From JACJYC01 sp964558465 (GTDB lineage: Bacteria; Bacteroidota; Bacteroidia; Chitinophagales; Saprospiraceae), in NCBI GenBank assembly GCA_964558465.1, contig CAZLEF010000085.1, forward strand, positions 1 to 30,587: a DNA stretch of 30,587 nucleotides. Direction: 5' to 3'. The first letter of the stretch is position 1; the number at the start of each line of letters is the position of its first letter. The translations under genes were made by a program, and so were the position numbers. This document shows positions 22,930-30,587 of the stretch, piece by piece. The notes under the pieces are model-generated. The model was not told the origin of the DNA and did no database searches. It saw only the letters and a list, made by a program, of their open reading frames with translations.

Positions 22930-24723
22930 ATGAAACAAAAGACATCCCTGAAATTATCCTTGCTCAGGCAGGAAATGGCCAAAGAAAACTTGAACGCGTA
23001 CCTGATACCGAGCAGTGATCCACACCAAAGTGAATATTTGCCCGACCGCTGGAAGGGAAGAGAATGGCTCAGCGGGTTTACAGGTTCGGCCGGCATGCTC
23101 GTGGTCACACCGGATTCTTCCGGTCTGTGGACTGATTCCAGGTATTTTCTTCAAGCCGAAACAGAATTGGCAGGTTCAGGTATCGGATTGCACCGGCTGA
23201 CGGTCCCGCATGCACCAGAGCATATCGATTGGCTGTTCGACCGGTTACCCTCCAGAAGTGTTGTGGGGTGTGACGGATATTGTTTCACTGTTGCGCAGAT
23301 AGAACAGTTGGAAAACCGGCTTTCAGAGAAGAAAATTTCCCTGAATTATCATCTTGACTTGCTTGATCGAATATGGGAGGACCGGCCTGCGGTACCGAAA
23401 AATAAAATTTGGGAACACGATGTCCGCTATGCAGGGCTAAGCAGATCGGAAAAACTTGACCGGATCGGAAAAGAGCTGGTGGCCAAAAAGATAGAATTTC
23501 AATTCCTTTCTTCCCTGGATGATATTGCCTGGACGCTCAATCTAAGGGGGGCGGATGTGGATTTCAATCCAGTGTTTGTCGCTTATCTGATGATTGGTCC
23601 TCTGCTGTCCTATCTTTTTGTTGACCCGGAGAAGCTGTCTGAAAAAATTGTGAATGAACTGCAGGAAGATGCCGTGATTGTAAAACCTTATGAGTCATTT
23701 GAAAATTTTCTGGCGGATCTTCCATCCAAAAAAAATGTTCTTTTTGATCCTGCCTCGATCAGCATTCGGCTTTTTGATGCCATCGTAGAACGCAAAAGGG
23801 TAAGGGGCCCCAATATTGTGCAGCAGATGAAAGCCGTCAAAAACCCTGCTGAAATTGAGGGTATGGAGCGGGCTATGCTCAAAGACGGGGTTGCCCTTCT
23901 TCGTTTGTTCCGGTGGCTGGAATCGGAGATCCAGGGAAAAAAGATTACCGAGTATCACCTTGCCGAAAAACTTGCAGATCTCAGAAAAGCACAAGGAGAA
24001 TATGTTTGCGAGAGTTTTCCGGCAATTGTCGGCTACAACGCCAATGGCGCCATTATTCACTACCGGCCCCACCCTTCCAATTGTGCCGTAATCAAACCGG
24101 AGGGCATCCTTCTGCTGGATTCAGGAGGGCAATACCTCCACGGGACAACCGATATAACCCGGACGGTAGCCCTTGGGCCGCCAACAGAGGAACAACGCCG
24201 GCATTTTACCCTTGTATTGAAGGGCCTGATTGCTTTGAGCCGGCTAAAATTCCCGGAAAAGACAACAGGCGTTCAGATGGATGCTTTTGCAAGGCAGTTC
24301 CTATGGCAATTTGGGCTCGATTACGGTCATGGCACCGGTCATGGTGTCGGGTGTTTTCTCCTTGTTCACGAGTCGCCTCAGGGTTTTGCCGCCAGTACCG
24401 TTACATCAAGGGGCGTTAGTATTTTCAGACCGGGGATGATCACATCCAATGAACCGGGATTTTATAAAACAGGCGAATATGGGATCAGGATTGAGAACCT
24501 GATCCTGTGCGCGGATTCCGGTGAAACGGAGTACGGCCGGTTCCTTGAATTTAAAACCCTGAGTTTATTTCCGATTGATAAAAACCTGACTGACCTTTCG
24601 TTGTTATCACCAGATGAAACCCAATGGCTGAATGCGTATCATGCCGAAGTTTTTTCCAGATTGGCCCCAGAGCTGACAAAAGAAGAAACTGATTGGCTAA
24701 AATTAAAATGCAAGACGATATAG
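22930..24723 (+). CDS. pepP: Xaa-Pro aminopeptidase (aminopeptidase P, M24B), three-domain type
   Basis: Aminopeptidase P removes the N-terminal residue ahead of proline. The 597-residue, three-domain architecture resembles cytosolic eukaryotic XPNPEP1 rather than the 440-residue E. coli PepP. Two creatinase-like N-domains (about 1-310) start with LIPSSDPHQSEYLPDRWKGREWLSGFTGSAG. The pita-bread catalytic domain (about 315-535) has the dinuclear metal ligands Asp397 and Asp408 (LLLDSGGQYLHGTTDITRT), His471 (HGTGHGVG, with His467 nearby), Glu508 (SNEPGFY) and Glu522 (RIENL). A C-terminal extension (SLFPIDKNLTDLSLLS) is also typical. No signal peptide is seen, so it should be cytosolic. The downstream rlmN start overlaps its 3' end, so the two are co-transcribed. 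Confidence 0.95.
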   Translation: MKQKTSLKLSLLRQEMAKENLNAYLIPSSDPHQSEYLPDRWKGREWLSGFTGSAGMLVVTPDSSGLWTDSRYFLQAETELAGSGIGLHRLTVPHAPEHIDWLFDRLPSRSVVGCDGYCFTVAQIEQLENRLSEKKISLNYHLDLLDRIWEDRPAVPKNKIWEHDVRYAGLSRSEKLDRIGKELVAKKIEFQFLSSLDDIAWTLNLRGADVDFNPVFVAYLMIGPLLSYLFVDPEKLSEKIVNELQEDAVIVKPYESFENFLADLPSKKNVLFDPASISIRLFDAIVERKRVRGPNIVQQMKAVKNPAEIEGMERAMLKDGVALLRLFRWLESEIQGKKITEYHLAEKLADLRKAQGEYVCESFPAIVGYNANGAIIHYRPHPSNCAVIKPEGILLLDSGGQYLHGTTDITRTVALGPPTEEQRRHFTLVLKGLIALSRLKFPEKTTGVQMDAFARQFLWQFGLDYGHGTGHGVGCFLLVHESPQGFAASTVTSRGVSIFRPGMITSNEPGFYKTGEYGIRIENLILCADSGETEYGRFLEFKTLSLFPIDKNLTDLSLLSPDETQWLNAYHAEVFSRLAPELTKEETDWLKLKCKTI

Positions 24724-25784
24724 AGACCAATATGCAGATTGCAAAAAGTGAAAAAGATATCCGCAATTTATCCTTCCAGGAGTTATTAACCTGGCTGGAA
24801 GAACAAGGCGAGTCAAAATTCAGGGCAAGACAAATATATGAGTGGCTTTGGCAGAAGGGAGCGCATTCATTTGGAGCCATGACCAATCTCTCAAAAGACT
24901 TACGTACCCGACTGGAAGAGACGTTTGTAATCCGTCCGATTACAGAGGATAAAATTCAGCGGAGCGCCGACGGTACCATAAAAACACGGTTCAGGCTTTT
25001 TGACGGCAACCTCATTGAGTCGGTACTCATTCCTGTACCGGATGAAAAGCGGTTTACGGTTTGTGTTTCTTCTCAGGTGGGATGCAGCCTGACCTGCAAA
25101 TTTTGTGCAACAGGCCGCATGGGACGGATCCGAAACCTGGATGCAGCAGAGATCTACGATCAGGTATTGCTGGTGAACCGACAAAGCCTGGAATATTTTG
25201 ATCATCCGCTTACGAACATTGTTTTTATGGGAATGGGAGAACCGCTACTGACCTACCGGAATGTATTGGAAAGCATCCGGCATATCAGTTCGCCCGAAGG
25301 CCTGAATATGTCGCCCAAACGGATCACGGTGAGTACTGCGGGGATCGCAAAGATGATCACCAAACTGGCAGACGACGAAGTTCGATTCAATCTCGCACTC
25401 AGCCTGCACGCCGCCGACGATCAGAAGCGGAGTGAAATAATGCCGATTAACGACCAGAATAACCTGGACGTATTGATGGATGCCATTGCCGGTTTTTACC
25501 AAAAGACGGGCAACCGGATCAGCTATGAATACATTGCCCTCAGGGATTTTAACGACAGCGTCAGCGATGCAGACCGGCTGGCCAGGCTCTGCCGGCGCTT
25601 TCCGGTAAAGGTCAACATCATCGAATACAATCCGATAGAAGGGGGTGTCTTTGAAAAATCGGAAGAAGACAAGATTGACCGGTTTGCCCGCCGGCTCCGC
25701 GATCAGGGTGTGATGGTAACCGTTCGCCGAAGCAGGGGCAAAGATATTGATGCGGCCTGCGGGCAGTTGGCCAACAAGGTGTGA
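24708..25784 (+). CDS. rlmN: RlmN, dual-specificity 23S rRNA/tRNA adenine-C2 methyltransferase
   Basis: RlmN is a radical-SAM enzyme that methylates A2503 of 23S rRNA and A37 of some tRNAs. From ATG 24708 the protein has 358 residues. The [4Fe-4S] cluster motif CSLTCKFC gives Cys126, Cys130 and Cys133. The two catalytic cysteines are Cys119 (TVCVSSQVGC) and Cys351 (DIDAACGQL). MGMGEPLLTYRN, TVSTAGI, LALSLHAADD and IEYNPIEGG are also typical. The absence of any Cfr-specific signature and its housekeeping context favour RlmN. The start is uncertain: ATG 24708 overlaps pepP by 16 bp and has the A-rich upstream tract favoured in Bacteroidota, while ATG 24732 would begin 8 bp after the pepP stop. 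It converges on polA with 3 bp between stops. Confidence 0.95.
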   Translation: MQDDIETNMQIAKSEKDIRNLSFQELLTWLEEQGESKFRARQIYEWLWQKGAHSFGAMTNLSKDLRTRLEETFVIRPITEDKIQRSADGTIKTRFRLFDGNLIESVLIPVPDEKRFTVCVSSQVGCSLTCKFCATGRMGRIRNLDAAEIYDQVLLVNRQSLEYFDHPLTNIVFMGMGEPLLTYRNVLESIRHISSPEGLNMSPKRITVSTAGIAKMITKLADDEVRFNLALSLHAADDQKRSEIMPINDQNNLDVLMDAIAGFYQKTGNRISYEYIALRDFNDSVSDADRLARLCRRFPVKVNIIEYNPIEGGVFEKSEEDKIDRFARRLRDQGVMVTVRRSRGKDIDAACGQLANKV

Positions 25785-25787
25785 ACC

Positions 25788-28595
25788 TTAATGCGCGCTC
25801 AGCCAGTTGTCTCCCTCTCCCATTTCTACCAGGATTGGCACTTTAAGACCCGGTAAAGCGGTTTTCATTTTTTCTGCTATTACGGGTTTTATCTGTTCCA
25901 GTTCGCTTTTATGCGCATCGAAAACCAGTTCGTCGTGTACCTGCAAAACCATTTTGCTCTGAAACCCGCCTTCCTGAAGGAAGTGGTGAATATTGATCAT
26001 TGCGATCTTGATCATGTCTGCAGCCGAGCCCTGAATCGGTGTGTTGATGGCAATCCTTTCCGCATTGCTTCTTTCCAGTGAACTTTTGGAATGGATATCG
26101 CGCAAATGCCTCCGCCGGCCCATGAGCGTGGTAACATAGCCGTATTTTCTGGCATTTTCCACAGTTTCGTCCATGTAATGTTTCAAGCCCGGGTAGTTGG
26201 CAAAATAGTTGTCGATCAGATCCTTGGCTTCCGTTCGTTTGATGCCCAATTGCCGGGACAGGTTGGTGGCGCCGGCGCCGTAAATGATACTGAAATTGAC
26301 GGTTTTTGCCCGGTAACGCTGTTCCCTGGTTACCTGGTCAAAGGGGGTTCCGAATACCCGGGCAGCGGTTGCGCTGTGGATGTCCTGTCCTTTCAGGAAC
26401 GCATCAAGCATGGCTTCATCGCCACTGATTTCGGCGATCAACCGGAGCTCAATCTGTGAATAGTCTGCAGCCAGCAACACATGGTCTTTATCCCTGGGTA
26501 TAAAAGCTTCCCGAACTTTTGCCCCTTCCGGCGTCCTCACCGGAATATTCTGCAGGTTTGGATTGTTTGAACTCAACCGGCCTGTTGCCGCAATGGTTTG
26601 ATTGAATGAACTATGGATACGTCCGGTTCGGGGGTTGATCATGCGTGGAAGCGCATCTACATAGGTGGATTTCAGCTTGGTCAGGCCCCGGTGTTTCAGG
26701 ATGTCCTGCACGAACGGGTTTTCAAGCGCCAGTTCGGCGAGTTTATCTTCATCCGTTGAATATTGCCCGGTTTTGGTTTTACCCCATCGATAGGGGATTT
26801 TCATTTTTACAAAAAGAATATCTCCCACCTGTTTTGGAGAAGCCAGGTTAAATTTTTCACCGGCTTGTTCGTAAACCATTTTTTCAAGGTTGTCAATCTC
26901 TTTGGACAATTCGGCGCTGTATTTTTCCAGAAGCCCGACATTGATATTGATGCCGGCATTTTCCATGTCTACCAAAACTTTGATCAGCGGACCTTCAATT
27001 TTGTTATATAACGGATCCAGACCGGCTTGTTCCAGTTTTGGCAGCAAGTAGTCCTTTAATTGCAAGGTGATGTCGGCATCTTCGGCAGCGTATTCTTTTA
27101 CTTCTTCCAACGGCGCCTGGCGCATGGTGATTTGATCCTTCCCTTTTTTTCCGATCAAAGACTCGATGGAAACCGGCTTGTAGTTCAGGTAACTTTCCGC
27201 CAGATAGTCCATATTGTGTCGCAATTCGGGCTCCAGCAAATAGTGGATCACCATCGTATCGATATAACGGCCTTTCACTTCCACGCCGTACCATTTCAGC
27301 ACCAGGGCATCGTATTTGATATTCTGGCCGATCTTGTCGATCTTTTCGTTTTCAAGAACGGGCTTGAATTCGTTGACGATCTTTTGGGCTTCCACCTGGT
27401 CTTCCGGGATGGGAATATAATAAGCTTCGCCTTTTTTTACAGCAAAAGACATGCCGACCAACTCTACTGCATTGGCATCGATACCCGTGGTTTCGGTATC
27501 AAAACAGATCTCTTTTTGGGCGTTGAGCAGGCGGATCAGGTCGCTGCGTTTATCGGGCGTGTCAATCAGATGATATTGGTGGAGGGTATTGCCGATATGG
27601 TTGTCTGCAATTGCGTGTTTGGGGAGTTCTTCCAGCCGCAACGAATCCGGGCCCGGATTGGGCGACGGGAGATCAAACAGACTGCCTTGCTGACCGGGTT
27701 GATTTGCCGGATTTTGTCCGCCTTTGGCCAGTATTTGTTCAGAAAGCGTTCTGAACTCCAATTCTTTAAAGACCTCGGCCAGCAGGTCTTTGTCCGGTGG
27801 ATCGAGGTTAAATTCAGTGGCGTCAAATTGGATCGGTACGTTCGTATCGATCACGGCCAGTTTTTTGGATAACAGTCCCTGATCTGCGTATTCTTTTATT
27901 TTATCCTTTATTTTACCCGGTATTTCTTCGACTCTTTGAAGGAGCTCTTCCAGGGAGTTGAACTGTTCAAGCAGTTTAGCGGCTGTTTTTTCGCCAATGC
28001 CCGGAATACCCGGAATATTGTCGACACTGTCGCCCATGAGGCCCAGGATATCGATCACCTGGTCGACCCGTTTGATGCCCCACCGTTCACAAACTTCGGC
28101 GGGGCCCATGATTTCAATTTCATTACCTTGCCGGGCTGGCTTGTAGAGGAAAATATTTTCAGAAACCAGTTGACCAAAATCCTTGTCCGGCGTGACCATA
28201 TAAACTTTGTAGCCCTCTTTTTCGGCCTGTTTTGCCAGGGTGCCGATCACATCGTCCGCTTCGAAACCATTGACGGAAATGACCGGTATTTTAAATCCGC
28301 TCAGGATCCTTCGGATATAAGGAAAGGCGATGCTGATATCTTCAGGTTGAGATTCGCGATTGGCCTTATAAGGTTCGTACATTTCGTGGCGAAAAGTAGG
28401 GGAGGGTGGGTCGAAGGCCACGGCAATATGTGATGGTTTCTGGTTTTGCAGCAGATCCCAAAGCGTCCGGGTAAAGCCCGTTACTGCGGAGGTATTCACC
28501 CCTTTGGAGTTGATCAGGGGCCGGGCGATAAATGCAAAATGTGCGCGATAGACGAGGGCATGACCGTCAAGTAAAAACAATCTGTTGTCTGACAT
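25788..28595 (-). CDS. polA: DNA polymerase I
   Basis: Pol I removes RNA primers and fills gaps in replication and repair. The 935-residue protein has all three domains. The 5'-3' exonuclease (1 to about 290) has LLDGHALVYRAHFAF, EADDVIGTLA, TPDKDFGQLV and GDSVDNIPGIPGIGEKTA. The 3'-5' exonuclease (about 335-525) is intact, with DTETTG (Asp near 365), the NIKYDALVL block and YAAEDADITLQL. The polymerase domain contains motif A DYSQIELR (Asp near 710), motif B RYRAKTVNFSIIYG (Phe at the dNTP/ddNTP selectivity position) and motif C QVHDELVFD (near 885). So proofreading should be active, unlike Taq-type enzymes. It sits 41 bp behind an MscS-like channel gene in a minus-strand run led by an ECF sigma gene. 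No separate promoter was found in the gap. Confidence 0.98.
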   Translation of the reverse strand: MSDNRLFLLDGHALVYRAHFAFIARPLINSKGVNTSAVTGFTRTLWDLLQNQKPSHIAVAFDPPSPTFRHEMYEPYKANRESQPEDISIAFPYIRRILSGFKIPVISVNGFEADDVIGTLAKQAEKEGYKVYMVTPDKDFGQLVSENIFLYKPARQGNEIEIMGPAEVCERWGIKRVDQVIDILGLMGDSVDNIPGIPGIGEKTAAKLLEQFNSLEELLQRVEEIPGKIKDKIKEYADQGLLSKKLAVIDTNVPIQFDATEFNLDPPDKDLLAEVFKELEFRTLSEQILAKGGQNPANQPGQQGSLFDLPSPNPGPDSLRLEELPKHAIADNHIGNTLHQYHLIDTPDKRSDLIRLLNAQKEICFDTETTGIDANAVELVGMSFAVKKGEAYYIPIPEDQVEAQKIVNEFKPVLENEKIDKIGQNIKYDALVLKWYGVEVKGRYIDTMVIHYLLEPELRHNMDYLAESYLNYKPVSIESLIGKKGKDQITMRQAPLEEVKEYAAEDADITLQLKDYLLPKLEQAGLDPLYNKIEGPLIKVLVDMENAGININVGLLEKYSAELSKEIDNLEKMVYEQAGEKFNLASPKQVGDILFVKMKIPYRWGKTKTGQYSTDEDKLAELALENPFVQDILKHRGLTKLKSTYVDALPRMINPRTGRIHSSFNQTIAATGRLSSNNPNLQNIPVRTPEGAKVREAFIPRDKDHVLLAADYSQIELRLIAEISGDEAMLDAFLKGQDIHSATAARVFGTPFDQVTREQRYRAKTVNFSIIYGAGATNLSRQLGIKRTEAKDLIDNYFANYPGLKHYMDETVENARKYGYVTTLMGRRRHLRDIHSKSSLERSNAERIAINTPIQGSAADMIKIAMINIHHFLQEGGFQSKMVLQVHDELVFDAHKSELEQIKPVIAEKMKTALPGLKVPILVEMGEGDNWLSAH

Positions 28596-28636
28596 TTTTT
28601 TCCTTCATTTTGTGTTGCAAGATAGGAAAAATTATT

Positions 28637-29452
28637 TCAGATTGTCTTTTCAAAAATCTCATAAGGTTCGGAAGCCAGTTTGCTGATGGGAATCACCACT
28701 TTCTGCCCTTCAGCGGCTTTCAGGACGATCGCATTGTTATCTATTTCGATGATTTCACCCTTGATATTGCCAATCTGGATCGCATCCCCGACTTTTATCT
28801 TCGGTCGGTTGTAAAAAGAAGCCAGGTAGTTGGCCATGAGGCCTTTGGAGGCAAGGCCGTAACCGATGGCAAATGCGCCGACGATTCCGGCAAAGATAAT
28901 GGCGAGGTTGGTTTCGATAAAATCGGTTTTAACGGCAGCTTGTTTGAGCGACAGAATAAAAACATTGATCAGAATAAAGTAAAAAACAATATTGGCGATC
29001 AGGCTGGCGGAAGGAATCGCCAGGGAATCGCAGGTGGTTTTCACGACGCCTTTCATAAAATCGGCGCCCACCACACCGATCACAAACAGCAAAAAACCGG
29101 AAAACAGCAAGGGGAGATAGTTCAGGATGTCAGCCATCAGGTTGGAGACTACCTCCATATTCAAAATATCGGCTGAAATAAAGAAGGTGATGAATAAAAG
29201 CAAATAATAAAGGATCCTGGACAACAGGACACTGGGGACAATCTTGATGTTATTTTTAGAGAATAGGTCTATTTCATTGATCTTTTCAGCGAGTTTATCG
29301 GCGCCGATCGTTCGCAGCAACCGTTTGGCGATTTTAGCTAAAATCTTGGAAACAATCCAACCAATGACAAGTACGATCAATGCGCCTGCAAAATTGGGTG
29401 CAAAGGCAACAAAGGTCTTGATCATTTCATCGAGAATAGAGATAGACGGCAT
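28637..29452 (-). CDS. Small mechanosensitive channel (MscS family) with TM-helix repeats
   Basis: The 271-residue membrane protein has an N-terminal hydrophobic helix (about 18-40, FAGALIVLVIGWIVSKILAK), a paired set of helices (about 75-130) and further helices (about 145-200). The MscS-type pore-lining and beta-domain signature is IIFAGIVGAFAIGYGLASKGLMANYLASFYNRPKIKVGDAIQI, followed by GEIIEIDNNAIVLKAAEGQKVVIPISKLASEPY. TM helices of this sort are the TM_helix repeat type found in many environmental MscS-like proteins. Such channels release solutes on hypo-osmotic shock. It lies between the small unknown gene (51 bp upstream) and polA (41 bp downstream), all on the minus strand. Gating ion and physiological role are not evident. 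Confidence 0.9.
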   Translation of the reverse strand: MPSISILDEMIKTFVAFAPNFAGALIVLVIGWIVSKILAKIAKRLLRTIGADKLAEKINEIDLFSKNNIKIVPSVLLSRILYYLLLFITFFISADILNMEVVSNLMADILNYLPLLFSGFLLFVIGVVGADFMKGVVKTTCDSLAIPSASLIANIVFYFILINVFILSLKQAAVKTDFIETNLAIIFAGIVGAFAIGYGLASKGLMANYLASFYNRPKIKVGDAIQIGNIKGEIIEIDNNAIVLKAAEGQKVVIPISKLASEPYEIFEKTI

Positions 29453-29503
29453 GATTGGGTGTATGATAAAGGTTTCATGAAAAATTTAGCGCCCAGGTTC
29501 GCA

Positions 29504-29767
29504 CTAGCGGATATCACCGGTTACCACCGGGCCTTTTTCAGACGGACCGGAAGGTGAATCGGGGCTCTGCGGATTGTCATCCGCTGAAGAAATATTACCC
29601 CCGGAAAATGAAATGATCATATCCGCAACCCTGGGTAAATAGACCTCAACGATCTGGCCTACAAAACGAAAAACGCCTAAAGTCCCCATCAGATTTTGAC
29701 GGATCGTTTCGTGATGGTTTTTGTAGAGCTCTTCGTCTTCTTCAAAAAGTCGTTGAAAATTATTCAT
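29504..29767 (-). CDS. Small protein of unknown function downstream of an ECF sigma gene
   Basis: I do not recognise this 87-residue protein. It starts MNNFQRLFEEDEELYKNHHETIRQNL, a charged amphipathic helix. A mostly hydrophobic stretch follows (about 32-54, GVFRFVGQIVEVYLPRVADMIISF), and the tail (about 55-87) is Ser/Pro/Asp/Gly-rich and probably disordered. The ATG at 29767 is preferred. An in-frame TTG at 29791 would add eight residues but would begin within 3 bp of the sigma gene stop. It starts 26 bp behind the ECF sigma gene, the slot usually held by an anti-sigma factor. It lacks a recognisable zinc-binding anti-sigma motif and has at most one marginal membrane-associated segment. An anti-sigma or accessory role is a guess from position. 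Confidence 0.65.
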   Translation of the reverse strand: MNNFQRLFEEDEELYKNHHETIRQNLMGTLGVFRFVGQIVEVYLPRVADMIISFSGGNISSADDNPQSPDSPSGPSEKGPVVTGDIR

Positions 29768-29793
29768 AAGCCATGTTTTGTTTCCAGGCAAGG

Positions 29794-30342
29794 CTAATAG
29801 GCTTCCTGAAAAAGTTCTTGCTTAAGGCGCTGGGCCTTTTCTTTGGCTCTTTTTAGTTGCATTTTAATGGCGCTTTCTGTTTTGCCCAATAGTTCGGCGA
29901 TGTCTTTGATCGACATATCATCCTGGTATTTCATCAGCAATATTGCCCGGTCTCCGTCAGGAAGTTCTTTCAGGACGGTTCTCAGTTGCTGGACCTCCAT
30001 CTGCAGCAATTCCTCATCAGGGACTTCGTCTATCAGATCCGGCGCTTTTTCGATTTCTTCAGAAAAAATATCCTGTTTGGTCTTTCTTCTAAGGTAATCG
30101 ATGCAATAATTGTAAGTAACAGAATAAACCCAGGTTGAAAACTGTGATTTTTCTTCAAATCTCGAAAGGTTGAGAAAAATCTTTGTGAATATTTCCTGGG
30201 TTGCATCCTGTGCCAATGCTTCGTCTTTCAACAATGAAATACATTTGCTGAAAATCTTCGTAGCATACCGGCTGTACAGCAAGCCAAAGCAATTGGACGC
30301 CTGGAATTCCAGGTAATGATGGATTACCTCCAGGTCTTTCAT
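29794..30342 (-). CDS. ECF-type RNA polymerase sigma factor (sigma-70 family)
   Basis: Extracytoplasmic-function sigma factors switch on small regulons in response to envelope or other signals. The 182-residue protein has sigma region 2 (about 18-85, FGLLYSRYATKIFSKCISLLKDEALAQDATQEIFTKIF and FSTWVYSVTYNYCIDYLRR). An acidic linker follows (about 90-120). Region 4 (about 120-170) has the helix-turn-helix LPDGDRAILLMKYQDDMSIKDIAELLGKTESAIKMQLKRAKEK. The start is ATG 30342; an in-frame TTG at 30366 lies inside a dyad and is unlikely. A promoter at 30453-30485 gives a leader of about 100 nt holding a strong hairpin. The gene leads a minus-strand run with a small unknown gene, an MscS-like channel and polA. 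Its target promoters cannot be told. Confidence 0.92.
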   Translation of the reverse strand: MKDLEVIHHYLEFQASNCFGLLYSRYATKIFSKCISLLKDEALAQDATQEIFTKIFLNLSRFEEKSQFSTWVYSVTYNYCIDYLRRKTKQDIFSEEIEKAPDLIDEVPDEELLQMEVQQLRTVLKELPDGDRAILLMKYQDDMSIKDIAELLGKTESAIKMQLKRAKEKAQRLKQELFQEAY

Positions 30343-30344
30343 CT

Positions 30345-30423
30345 GCTTGTTACAGGTGTTTTTCAAGCGTTTCCAGCGGTTAATGGTTACAATTTCCGGG
30401 TGTCTGGAAAACGCTTGTTACAG
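30345..30423. repeat. Direct repeat pair flanking the sigma-gene dyad
   Basis: GCTTGTTACAG occurs at 30345-30355 and again at 30413-30423, 68 bp apart in the same orientation. The second copy overlaps the right arm of the dyad, and the first lies 3 bp before the sigma start codon. Confidence 0.6.
30364..30417 (-). promoter_or_regulatory. Dyad/hairpin in the leader of the ECF sigma gene
   Basis: CAAGCGTTTCCAG (30364-30376) and CTGGAAAACGCTTG (30404-30417) are inverted repeats of 13 bp with one bulged base, around a 27-nt loop. In the sigma mRNA this forms a hairpin ending about 22 nt ahead of the ATG. As DNA it could be a dyad operator. Confidence 0.6.
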
Positions 30424-30452
30424 CAATTTCCATTTTAGACGGAATTTCATCG

Positions 30453-30485
30453 AAAAGGTACGCCTAAATGTTAAAAAAATGCAAA
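30453..30485 (-). promoter_or_regulatory. Promoter of the ECF sigma gene
   Basis: On the minus strand TTTG (30485-30482), a 21-bp spacer and TACCTTTT (30460-30453) match the Bacteroidota housekeeping promoter, with one mismatch in the -7 box. The predicted start is near 30446. Confidence 0.5.
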
Positions 30486-30567
30486 AATTAATCAGATTTA
30501 ACCCTTTTAAGGAAGGGAGAATGCCAGACCCCTGCGGAGGCGATGCGGAAGTGATAACACATCAACA

Positions 30568-30585
30568 ACCGCGCTGCCGCGCGGT
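30568..30585. other. GC-rich hairpin at the window edge
   Basis: ACCGCGC, a 4-nt loop (TGCC) and GCGCGGT form a perfect 7-bp stem. The adjoining sequence is cut by the window end, so whether it is a terminator, part of a repeat or a gene fragment cannot be judged. Confidence 0.4.
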
Positions 30586-30587
30586 CA

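Noticed and set aside
27060..27872. A 270-residue open frame on the plus strand
   Set aside because: It is antisense to the exonuclease region of polA, has no independent promoter and shows no family signature.
2161..28080. A local GC-skew switch that would support the origin
   Set aside because: Counting G and C by eye in a few 60-base lines on each side gave values near balance on the left and mixed values on the right. The sample is too small to support or oppose the origin, so I did not use it.
1..30587. CRISPR arrays, insertion sequences, prophage genes, tRNA or rRNA
   Set aside because: No spaced repeats, transposase motifs, integrase or cloverleaf-like sequences were seen. All longer frames are accounted for by housekeeping genes.

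Overview
This window looks like a chromosomal segment of a Bacteroidota bacterium, probably a member of the Saprospiria (Lewinella/Haliscomenobacter-like). The placement is inferred from the protein families (COX15-type heme A synthase, GH3/beta-lactamase fusion, bifunctional HisB without the zinc loop, three-domain aminopeptidase P), from repeated Bacteroidota-type promoter elements (TTTG, about 20 bp, TAnnTTTG), and from the general lack of Shine-Dalgarno sequences. Nearly every gene is housekeeping. I see no phage, insertion sequence, CRISPR array, tRNA or rRNA.

Layout. 1-505: the C-terminal end of a serine hydrolase (beta-lactamase fold), probably the tail of a GH3 fusion. 507-4937 (minus): an envelope operon, uppS - bamA - TPR lipoprotein, with its promoter at about 5011. 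5054-6271 (minus): a LolC/E-type permease. 6402-11255 (plus): the rimP-nusA-infB translation/transcription operon. It has a perfect terminator-like hairpin directly after its promoter and a probable second promoter before infB. 11270-12776 (minus): a compact operon of quality-control enzymes (SRAP/HMCES-like abasic-site protein, D-aminoacyl-tRNA deacylase, MazG-like pyrophosphohydrolase).

12777-14621 is the most unusual part. A 625-bp non-coding region carries a perfect DnaA box, four one-mismatch boxes, a 43-bp A/T tract and several short palindromes. It is followed by ctaA (heme A synthase) and then by a second cluster of three perfect DnaA boxes within 47 bp. Together these make a good candidate for a bipartite chromosomal replication origin (oriC) with ctaA between the two halves. 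Such an origin has to be checked by GC skew or marker frequency.

14622-18543: hisB, an exported protein with two TonB-C-like domains plus TPR, and the convergent S41 protease ctpA. 18614-20897 (minus): an alpha/beta hydrolase, then crcB and a WecA/MraY-type sugar-phosphate transferase overlapping by ATGA. 21222-22760 (minus): rpoN (sigma-54). It diverges from pepP and rlmN (22930-25784, plus) through two superimposed promoters that share a TTTGCAAA palindrome. 25788-30342 (minus): an ECF sigma factor, a small unknown gene, an MscS-like channel and DNA polymerase I. These lie in that transcriptional order and are read from a promoter at about 30453-30485, with a strong dyad in the leader.

I found no obviously new multi-gene system. 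The items most worth a second look are regulatory or replicative DNA: the oriC candidate, the rimP leader attenuator, the rpoN/pepP promoter overlap, and the dyad plus direct repeats ahead of the ECF sigma gene.
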